DNA from: Pseudoalteromonas undina
GTDB lineage: Bacteria > Pseudomonadota > Gammaproteobacteria > Enterobacterales > Alteromonadaceae
Assembly: GCF_000238275.3 (NCBI RefSeq)
Contig: NZ_AHCF03000002.1
Location: 62,001-126,000 of the forward strand
Length of the DNA: 64,000 nucleotides
Direction of reading: 5' to 3'
Below are positions 57,001-64,000 of the stretch, in pieces. Each line of letters starts with the position of its first letter. Position 1 is the first letter of the stretch. The notes beneath the pieces are model-generated. The model was given only the letters and a program-made list of their open reading frames with translations. It was not told the origin of the DNA and searched no databases. Made by a program: the position numbers and the translations under genes.

Positions 57001-60000
57001 GTGAAAGACTTACTTAAGTTTCTGAAGCAACAAAATAAGACCGAAGAATTCGATGCAATTCGCATTGGTCTTGCTTCACCAGACATGGTTCGTTCATGGT
57101 CATACGGTGAAGTAAAGAAACCTGAGACTATTAACTACCGTACTTTCAAGCCTGAGCGCGATGGCTTATTCTGTGCCCGTATTTTCGGCCCAGTGAAAGA
57201 TTATGAGTGTTTATGTGGTAAATATAAACGCCTTAAACACCGTGGTGTGATCTGTGAAAAGTGTGGCGTTGAAGTAACACTCACTAAAGTGCGTCGTGAC
57301 CGTATGGGTCATATAGAGCTGGCAAGTCCAGTTGCGCATATATGGTTTTTAAAATCATTACCGTCACGTATCGGCTTAATGCTTGATATGACGCTTCGTG
57401 ATATTGAACGTGTTCTTTACTTCGAATCATTCGTAGTAACTGAACCTGGTATGACAACGCTTGAGCGTGGTCAGCTATTAGGTGAAGAAGAATACCTAGA
57501 TGCACTTGAAGAGCACGGCGATGAGTTTGAAGCGAAGATGGGTGCTGAAGCAGTATTAGACTTGCTTCGTGAACTCGATCTTGCTCAATTAATTGCAGAG
57601 ATGCGTGAAGAGTTACCAACAATTAACTCTGAAACTAAGCGTAAAAAGATCACTAAACGTCTTAAGTTAATGGAATCGTTCCACCAATCAGGTAATAATC
57701 CTGAGTGGATGATCATGACAGTACTTCCAGTATTGCCACCTGACTTACGTCCATTAGTACCACTAGACGGTGGCCGCTTTGCGACATCTGATCTAAATGA
57801 TCTTTACCGTCGTGTTATTAACCGTAATAACCGTCTTAAGCGTCTACTAGATTTAGCTGCACCAGATATTATCGTACGCAACGAAAAACGTATGTTACAA
57901 GAAGCGGTTGATGCGCTACTTGATAACGGTCGTCGTGGTCGTGCAATTACAGGTTCTAACAAACGTCCACTTAAATCGCTTGCTGATATGATCAAAGGTA
58001 AGCAAGGTCGTTTCCGTCAGAACTTACTTGGTAAGCGTGTAGATTACTCTGGCCGTTCTGTAATCACGGTTGGTCCTACACTTAAGCTTCATCAGTGTGG
58101 TCTTCCTAAGAAGATGGCACTTGAGTTATTCAAACCATTCATCTATGGCAAATTAGAACGTCGCGGCATGGCTACGACAATCAAAGCAGCTAAAAAGATG
58201 GTTGAGCGTGAAGTAGCGGAAGTATGGGATGTACTAGACGAAGTAATTCGTGAACATCCAGTATTACTTAACCGTGCACCAACACTTCACCGTTTGGGTA
58301 TCCAAGCGTTTGAACCTGTGCTTATCGAAGGTAAAGCGATTCATTTGCATCCATTAGTATGTGCGGCTTACAACGCCGACTTCGATGGTGACCAAATGGC
58401 GGTACACGTACCGCTAACAATTGAAGCGCAGCTAGAAGCTCGTGCGTTAATGATGTCTACAAACAACATCTTATCGCCTGCTAATGGTGAGCCAATCATC
58501 GTTCCTTCACAGGACGTTGTATTGGGTCTTTATTACATGACGCGTGACCGCATTAACGCCAAAGGCGAAGGCACCGTATTTAAAGATCCTAAAGAAGCAG
58601 AAAAAGCATACCGCAGTGGTAATGCCGACCTTCACGCAAAAGTGAAAGTACGTATTAGCCAATCAGTAGCTAATGAAGATGGTGTTGTAGAAGATTCAAT
58701 TACTATCATTGATACTACAGTGGGTCGTGCAATTCTGTCTCTTATTTTACCTAAAGGCATGCCGTTTGAGTCAATCAACCAAGCTCTAGGTAAAAAGCAA
58801 ATTTCTAGCTTATTAAATGAGTGTTACCGTCGTCTTGGTCTGAAAGATACAGTAGTTTTTGCTGACCAAGTAATGTACACCGGTTTCCACTACGCAATGA
58901 AGTCAGGCGTTTCAATTGGTATCGATGACTTAGTTATCCCACCAGTTAAAGCGTCAATCATTGAAGCAGCAGAAGCTGAAGTAACTGAAATCAACCAACA
59001 ATTCCAATCAGGTCTTGTAACGGCTGGTGAAAAGTACAACAAAGTTATCGATATCTGGTCACGTGTAAATGAAAACCTATCACGTGAAATGATGGCTAAC
59101 TTGTCAAAAGACACCGTAGTGAATGCGCAAGGTGAAGAAGAAGAGCAACCGTCATTTAACTCAGTGTTTATGATGGCCGACTCAGGTGCTCGTGGTAGTG
59201 CCGCTCAGATCCGTCAGCTAGCAGGTATGCGTGGTCTAATGGCACGTCCAGATGGTTCAATCATCGAGACGCCAATCACGGCTAACTTCCGTGAAGGTCT
59301 AAACGTACTTCAGTACTTCATCTCAACGCACGGTGCGCGTAAAGGTCTTGCCGATACAGCACTGAAAACAGCGAACTCGGGTTACCTAACGCGTCGTCTA
59401 GTAGACGTTGCACAAGATTTGGTAATCAATGAAGACGATTGTGGCACAGAAGATGGCTTAACAATGAAACCGCTTATTGAAGGTGGTGACGTTGTAGAAG
59501 CACTTCGCGAACGTGTATTAGGTCGTGTTGTTGCTGAAGATGTTGTAATTCCAGGTACTAATACAGTACTTGTAGAACGTAATATCATGCTTGACGAAAA
59601 ACTGTGTGACCTTTTAGAAGAGCACTCAGTTGATGAAGTTCGTGTACGTTCAGTTATCACCTGTGATAACGACTTTGGTGTTTGTGCTAAGTGTTATGGT
59701 CGTGACCTAGCACGTGGTCATATCATCAACGCGGGTGAATCAGTGGGTGTTATCGCGGCACAATCAATCGGTGAGCCGGGTACACAGCTTACGATGCGTA
59801 CATTCCACATCGGTGGTGCGGCATCAAGAGCGTCTGCTGAAAATAATGTACAAGTTAAAACTAACGGTACATTAAAACTTCACAACGCTAAGTATGTATT
59901 AAATACAGACGGTAAGATTGTTATTACCTCACGCTCTACCGAAATCACTATCATTGATAGCTATGGTCGTGAGAAAGAGCGTTATAAAGTACCTTACGGT

Positions 60001-61173
60001 GCGGTATTAACAGTGCAAGACAATGCAGAAGTTCAAGGTAACGACATTGTTGCTACTTGGGACCCGCATAGTCACCCAATCGTTCTTGAGCATAAATCAA
60101 AAGTATCGTTCAGCGATATCGATGATTCAAATACTGAAGCACAGACTGACGAACTAACGGGTTTAACTCGTGTAGTTGTTAAAGATCTTGCTAAAGCGAA
60201 TGCGAAAGAGCCGAAACTTATCATTGAAAGTGATGAGCGTGGCTTGCAAGAAACGCGTCTTCCTTCATTCACTACGATTGAAGTAACAGACGGCGCGACT
60301 GCAAACCCAGGTGACGTATTAGCACGTATTCCGCAAGAAGGTTCGAAAACTCGTGATATCACGGGTGGTCTACCACGCGTAGCCGACTTATTTGAAGCGC
60401 GTAAGCCGAAAGATCCAGCTATCTTAGCTGAAATCACCGGTACGATTAGCTTCGGTAAAGAGACTAAAGGTAAGAAACGTTTAGTTATTACTCCAGCTGA
60501 AGGCGATCATTACGAAGAAATGATTCCTAAGTGGCGTCAACTTAACGTGTTTGAAGGTGAGCAAGTGTCTAAAGGTGAAGTTATCGCCGATGGTCCAGAG
60601 TCACCGCATGACATCTTACGCCTACGTGGTGTGACACATGTTGCTAACTACATTGTTAACGAAGTGCAAGAGGTTTACCGTTTGCAGGGCGTTAAGATCA
60701 ATGATAAGCACATTGAAACTATTATTCGTCAAATGCTACGTAAATGTATCATTCTAGACGGTGGTGATACTGAGTTCTTAGCCGGTGAGCAAATTGAAGT
60801 GGCACGCGTTAATATCGCAAACCGCGACCTTGAAGCTCAAGGTAAGATCCCAGCTAAGTTTGAAATCCAGTTAATGGGTATCACTAAAGCATCACTAGCG
60901 ACAGAATCTTTCATCTCAGCAGCCTCGTTCCAGGAGACAACTCGTGTCCTAACAGAAGCCGCTGTAAATGGTAAGAGCGATGAGTTACGCGGTCTGAAAG
61001 AAAACGTAATTGTGGGTCGATTGATCCCAGCCGGTACCGGTTTTGCGTATCATCAAGATCGTATGGCTCGTCGTAAGCAAAAAGACGTTGTTGAAGAGCA
61101 AACGGTAAGTGCAGAAGAGGCGACTCAAGCACTGACTGATGCCTTAAACGCGGATTTATCTGGAAATCAATAA
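57001..61173 (+). CDS. rpoC: RNA polymerase beta' subunit
   Basis: The 1390-residue catalytic subunit starts with GTG preceded by AGGAG. The zinc-binding Cys are in [20 protein letters not shown]. The catalytic Mg2+ motif is [12 protein letters not shown], and a second Cys set is in [19 protein letters not shown]. The trigger-loop segment is [18 protein letters not shown]. Shortly after its stop codon a T-rich hairpin and the str operon promoter overlap. Confidence 0.99.
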   Translation: MKDLLKFLKQQNKTEEFDAIRIGLASPDMVRSWSYGEVKKPETINYRTFKPERDGLFCARIFGPVKDYECLCGKYKRLKHRGVICEKCGVEVTLTKVRRDRMGHIELASPVAHIWFLKSLPSRIGLMLDMTLRDIERVLYFESFVVTEPGMTTLERGQLLGEEEYLDALEEHGDEFEAKMGAEAVLDLLRELDLAQLIAEMREELPTINSETKRKKITKRLKLMESFHQSGNNPEWMIMTVLPVLPPDLRPLVPLDGGRFATSDLNDLYRRVINRNNRLKRLLDLAAPDIIVRNEKRMLQEAVDALLDNGRRGRAITGSNKRPLKSLADMIKGKQGRFRQNLLGKRVDYSGRSVITVGPTLKLHQCGLPKKMALELFKPFIYGKLERRGMATTIKAAKKMVEREVAEVWDVLDEVIREHPVLLNRAPTLHRLGIQAFEPVLIEGKAIHLHPLVCAAYNADFDGDQMAVHVPLTIEAQLEARALMMSTNNILSPANGEPIIVPSQDVVLGLYYMTRDRINAKGEGTVFKDPKEAEKAYRSGNADLHAKVKVRISQSVANEDGVVEDSITIIDTTVGRAILSLILPKGMPFESINQALGKKQISSLLNECYRRLGLKDTVVFADQVMYTGFHYAMKSGVSIGIDDLVIPPVKASIIEAAEAEVTEINQQFQSGLVTAGEKYNKVIDIWSRVNENLSREMMANLSKDTVVNAQGEEEEQPSFNSVFMMADSGARGSAAQIRQLAGMRGLMARPDGSIIETPITANFREGLNVLQYFISTHGARKGLADTALKTANSGYLTRRLVDVAQDLVINEDDCGTEDGLTMKPLIEGGDVVEALRERVLGRVVAEDVVIPGTNTVLVERNIMLDEKLCDLLEEHSVDEVRVRSVITCDNDFGVCAKCYGRDLARGHIINAGESVGVIAAQSIGEPGTQLTMRTFHIGGAASRASAENNVQVKTNGTLKLHNAKYVLNTDGKIVITSRSTEITIIDSYGREKERYKVPYGAVLTVQDNAEVQGNDIVATWDPHSHPIVLEHKSKVSFSDIDDSNTEAQTDELTGLTRVVVKDLAKANAKEPKLIIESDERGLQETRLPSFTTIEVTDGATANPGDVLARIPQEGSKTRDITGGLPRVADLFEARKPKDPAILAEITGTISFGKETKGKKRLVITPAEGDHYEEMIPKWRQLNVFEGEQVSKGEVIADGPESPHDILRLRGVTHVANYIVNEVQEVYRLQGVKINDKHIETIIRQMLRKCIILDGGDTEFLAGEQIEVARVNIANRDLEAQGKIPAKFEIQLMGITKASLATESFISAASFQETTRVLTEAAVNGKSDELRGLKENVIVGRLIPAGTGFAYHQDRMARRKQKDVVEEQTVSAEEATQALTDALNADLSGNQ

Positions 61174-61239
61174 ACCGAATCTAATCAATAGATTAGAGTT
61201 TAGCAAGGTAGTTATCTACTGCCTTGCGAGCGGTTTAGG

Positions 61240-61268
61240 TTGACAGGTCAATCTTTGCTCATTAAAAT
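61240..61268 (+). promoter_or_regulatory. Promoter of rpsL-rpsG-fusA
   Basis: TTGACA (61240-61245), a 17-base spacer and TAAAAT (61263-61268): a near-consensus sigma70 promoter 67 bases after rpoC. Confidence 0.75.
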
Positions 61269-61340
61269 TCCGCCACCCATTTACTTGCACGTTTAATACA
61301 TGCTCGTAAAACAAGGGCGGATTTTTTATTTTTTTCAGTA
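61269..61340 (+). terminator. Candidate rpoBC terminator upstream of rpsL
   Basis: TCCGCC (61269-61274) can pair with GGCGGA (61316-61321), followed by a long T-rich run (TTTTTTATTTTTTT). The loop is about 41 bases, so the stem is not typical, but the T run is strong. The 5' arm lies against the -10 of the rpsL promoter, so only read-through RNA from rpoC could fold it. Confidence 0.5.
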
Positions 61341-61367
61341 GTAATTTTAATTTCAGGAGCTATTTAA

Positions 61368-61742
61368 ATGGCAACTATTAACCAGCTAGTGCGTAAGCCA
61401 CGTCGTAGCAAGGTTACTAAAAGTAACTCAGCTGCGCTTAAAGCGTGTCCGCAAAAGCGTGGTGTATGTACTCGCGTATATACAACTACACCTAAGAAAC
61501 CAAACTCGGCGTTACGTAAAGTAGCTCGTGTACGTTTAACTAACGGTTTCGAAGTAACTTCATACATCGGTGGTGAAGGTCATAACCTTCAAGAGCACAG
61601 TGTAATCCTAATCCGTGGTGGTCGTGTTAAAGATTTACCAGGTGTGCGTTTCCACACTGTACGTGGTGCACTTGACTGTGCAGGCGTAAGCGACCGTCGT
61701 CAAGCTCGTTCTAAATACGGTGCAAAACGCCCTAAAGGCTAA
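61368..61742 (+). CDS. rpsL: 30S ribosomal protein S12
   Basis: The 124-residue decoding-centre protein carries [20 protein letters not shown] and [17 protein letters not shown]. The lysines at the known streptomycin-related positions (TTPKKPNS and RVKDLPG) are wild-type. Length equals E. coli S12 (124). AGGAG lies ahead of the ATG. It is followed 97 bp later by rpsG. Confidence 0.99.
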   Translation: MATINQLVRKPRRSKVTKSNSAALKACPQKRGVCTRVYTTTPKKPNSALRKVARVRLTNGFEVTSYIGGEGHNLQEHSVILIRGGRVKDLPGVRFHTVRGALDCAGVSDRRQARSKYGAKRPKG

Positions 61743-61839
61743 TTGTATTCCGTTAGTAAGGCCAAGCACTAAATATTATTAATTATTGTTTTGGGTTATT
61801 GTTCCAAAAGGACAAACCTGAATAAACCGGAGATACAAA

Positions 61840-62310
61840 ATGCCTAGAAGACGCGTAATAGGTCAACGTAAAATTCTTCCAGATCCTAAGTTCGGATCGG
61901 AACTTCTTGCAAAATTCGTTAACATCGTAATGTTAGACGGCAAGAAATCTACTGCTGAAAAAATCGTTTATGGTGCGCTAGACGTGGCTGCTGAGAAATC
62001 AGGCAAGTCGCACCTAGAAATCTTTGAAACTGCACTTGATAACATCCGTCCACAGGTAGAGGTTAAATCTCGCCGTGTTGGTGGTTCAACTTATCAAGTA
62101 CCAGTTGAAGTACGTCCAGTACGTCGCAACGCATTAGGTATGCGTTGGTTAGTAGACGCTGCACGTAAGCGTGGCGAAAAATCTATGGGCTTACGTTTAG
62201 CTCAAGAAATCGTTGACGCTGCTGATAACAAAGGCACTGCGGTTAAGAAACGTGAAGACGTTCACCGTATGGCTGAAGCGAATAAAGCATTCGCTCATTA
62301 CCGTTGGTAA
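61840..62310 (+). CDS. rpsG: 30S ribosomal protein S7
   Basis: The 156-residue protein organises the 3' domain of 16S r[23 protein letters not shown] and the [19 protein letters not shown] loop are characteristic. Length equals the short E. coli S7 form. CCGGAGA lies upstream. fusA follows after 27 bp. Confidence 0.99.
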   Translation: MPRRRVIGQRKILPDPKFGSELLAKFVNIVMLDGKKSTAEKIVYGALDVAAEKSGKSHLEIFETALDNIRPQVEVKSRRVGGSTYQVPVEVRPVRRNALGMRWLVDAARKRGEKSMGLRLAQEIVDAADNKGTAVKKREDVHRMAEANKAFAHYRW

Positions 62311-62337
62311 TCTGTCCTTAACCTTTAAGAGGATTTT

Positions 62338-64000
62338 ATGGCACGTACAACTCCACTTGAGCGTTACCGCAATATCGGTATTTGTGCTCACGTAGATGCA
62401 GGCAAAACCACCACAACAGAACGTGTTCTGTTCTACACAGGTCTTTCTCATAAGATCGGTGAAGTGCATGATGGCGCTGCAACTATGGATTGGATGGAGC
62501 AGGAACAAGAGCGTGGTATCACAATCACTTCTGCTGCAACAACGTGTTTCTGGAAAGGGATGGACGCTCAATTTGACGACCATCGCATCAATATTATTGA
62601 TACCCCAGGGCACGTAGATTTCACTATCGAAGTAGAGCGTTCTTTACGTGTACTAGATGGTGCGGTAGTTGTTCTTTGTGCTTCATCGGGTGTACAGCCG
62701 CAAACTGAGACAGTTTGGCGTCAAGCGAACAAGTACGAAGTTCCGAGAATGATCTTCGTAAATAAAATGGATCGCACGGGCGCTGACTTCTTAACGGTTG
62801 TAAGCCAGGTGAAATCTCGTCTTGGAGCAACGCCTGTTCCAGTCCAGCTGCCTATTGGCGCTGAAGACGACTTTAAAGGTGTTATTGACCTTATTAAAAT
62901 GAAAGCCATTAACTGGAATGATAAAGACCAGGGTATGACTTTCTCTTATGAGGCAATACCGGCAGAACTTCAGGAACTAGCCGAAGAATGGCGCTCTCAC
63001 TTAGTTGAAAGCGCTGCTGAAGCTACTGAAGAACTAATGGATAAATACTTAGAAGGTGAAGAGTTAAGCGAAGCAGAAATTAAAAATGCTTTGCGTCAAC
63101 GCACATTAGCGAACGAAATTGTTCCCATGACGTGTGGTAGTGCATTTAAAAACAAAGGTGTTCAAGCTGTGCTTGATTGCGTTGTTGAATATATGCCATC
63201 ACCAACACAAGTGAAACAAATCCAAGGTATCTTAGAAAATGGTACTGAGGAAGAGCGTCCTGCTGATGATAAAGCGCCGTTTGCTGCTCTTGCATTCAAG
63301 ATTGCAACAGACCCGTTTGTTGGCACTTTAACCTTTTTCCGTGTTTACTCTGGTACTGTTAAACAGGGTGACGCGGTATATAACCCAGTAAAAAGTAAGC
63401 GTGAGCGTCTTGGTCGTATCGTTCAGATGCATTCAAACTCACGTGAAGAGATCAAAGAAGTCCACGCAGGCGACATCGCGGCGGCTATTGGTCTCAAAGA
63501 CGTAACAACAGGTGAAACACTGTGTGATCCGAACTCTATTATTACGCTTGAGCGTATGGAGTTCCCAGAACCAGTTATCTCTGTTGCGGTTGAGCCTCGC
63601 ACAATCGCTGACCAGGATAAAATGGGTATCGCGCTAGGAAAACTAGCTGCAGAAGATCCATCTTTCCGCGTACAAACTGACGAAGAATCAGGCCAGACTA
63701 TTATCTCTGGCATGGGTGAACTTCACCTTGATATCATTGTCGACCGTATGAAACGTGAATTCAGTGTTGAATGTAACGTTGGTAAGCCGCAGGTTGCATA
63801 CCGAGAAGCTATTCGTTCAACTGTTGAAGTTGAAGGAAAGTTTGTACGTCAATCAGGTGGTCGTGGTCAATATGGTCACGTCTGGCTTAAACTTGAACCG
63901 ATGGATATTTCGGATGATGAAGCCCCAATTTACGAGTTCGTAAACGAAACCGTAGGTGGCTCAGTGCCGAAAGAATACATCCCTGCGGTAGACAAAGGTA
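62338..64000 (+). CDS. fusA: Elongation factor G, 3' end cut by window edge
   Basis: The frame from ATG 62338 (behind AAGAGGA) stays open to the window end, about 554 codons of an expected 695-705. The GTPase motifs are [16 protein letters not shown] (G1), [15 protein letters not shown] (G3) and [10 protein letters not shown] (G4). [20 protein letters not shown] is the switch I/G2 area, with the conserved Thr. Domain II and the start of domain IV ([12 protein letters not shown]) are also present. It translocates mRNA and tRNA on the ribosome. Confidence 0.98.
   Translation, partial: MARTTPLERYRNIGICAHVDAGKTTTTERVLFYTGLSHKIGEVHDGAATMDWMEQEQERGITITSAATTCFWKGMDAQFDDHRINIIDTPGHVDFTIEVERSLRVLDGAVVVLCASSGVQPQTETVWRQANKYEVPRMIFVNKMDRTGADFLTVVSQVKSRLGATPVPVQLPIGAEDDFKGVIDLIKMKAINWNDKDQGMTFSYEAIPAELQELAEEWRSHLVESAAEATEELMDKYLEGEELSEAEIKNALRQRTLANEIVPMTCGSAFKNKGVQAVLDCVVEYMPSPTQVKQIQGILENGTEEERPADDKAPFAALAFKIATDPFVGTLTFFRVYSGTVKQGDAVYNPVKSKRERLGRIVQMHSNSREEIKEVHAGDIAAAIGLKDVTTGETLCDPNSIITLERMEFPEPVISVAVEPRTIADQDKMGIALGKLAAEDPSFRVQTDEESGQTIISGMGELHLDIIVDRMKREFSVECNVGKPQVAYREAIRSTVEVEGKFVRQSGGRGQYGHVWLKLEPMDISDDEAPIYEFVNETVGGSVPKEYIPAVDKG

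Overview
The window reads as chromosome of a marine gammaproteobacterium of the order Alteromonadales, most likely Pseudoalteromonas (inference from protein content, AT-rich composition and gene order; no database search was possible). It is dense in housekeeping and metabolic genes. There is no rRNA, CRISPR array, prophage or recognisable insertion sequence.

Layout. (1) 1-2.7 kb: a truncated spermidine-synthase-like methyltransferase, a GNAT/thioesterase fusion (YiiD type) and outer-membrane phospholipase A (pldA). (2) 2.9-7.25 kb: a tight minus-strand operon (dapA, dapD, a LysA-like PLP decarboxylase and an M14-family zinc desuccinylase-like protein) behind a clear lysine riboswitch and a sigma70-type promoter. 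This is the most interesting locus, because the M14 protein stands where a DapE-type desuccinylase would be expected. (3) 7.3-16.6 kb: a Tag-like DNA glycosylase, SelO, an OmpA-family porin, acnB, a 2-oxoglutarate dioxygenase paired with a class V PLP enzyme, and a second 2OG oxygenase. (4) 16.6-22.5 kb: a hotdog thioesterase and glpD-glpK. Between them lies an SDR/LysR divergent pair flanked by decayed fragments of glpD, glpK and the thioesterase tail, the scar of a tandem duplication. (5) 22.6-31 kb: a YdcH-like protein, pabA, an HDOD protein, astC-astA-astD (arginine succinyltransferase pathway), a DUF3802-like protein, an OsmC protein and speD. (6) 31-34.9 kb: an amino-acid permease, an alpha/beta hydrolase and small hypothetical genes with palindromic repeats. 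(7) 34.9-41.9 kb: a minus-strand sulfate-assimilation cluster cysG-cysD-cysN-SLC13 permease-cysC-cysQ. (8) 42.1-48.7 kb: deoC overlapping an unknown gene, a CsgG-type lipoprotein and a 1329-residue hybrid two-component regulator. (9) 48.8-64 kb: tRNA-Trp, secE, nusG, rplKAJL, rpoBC, rpsL, rpsG and a truncated fusA, with conventional promoters, an L10 leader and an attenuator.

How the parts work together. The lysine operon is probably shut down by lysine through the riboswitch. Its products could supply the first (DapA), succinylation (DapD), desuccinylation (M14, hypothesis) and last (decarboxylase) steps of the succinylase diaminopimelate pathway, with dapB, the aminotransferase and dapF encoded elsewhere. 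AstC in the same window is of the ArgD/AstC/DapC aminotransferase type and could act in arginine synthesis, arginine breakdown and lysine synthesis. The cys cluster covers sulfate import, activation by ATP sulfurylase and APS kinase, removal of PAP by CysQ, and siroheme for sulfite reductase. The last 15 kb is the classical transcription/translation block.
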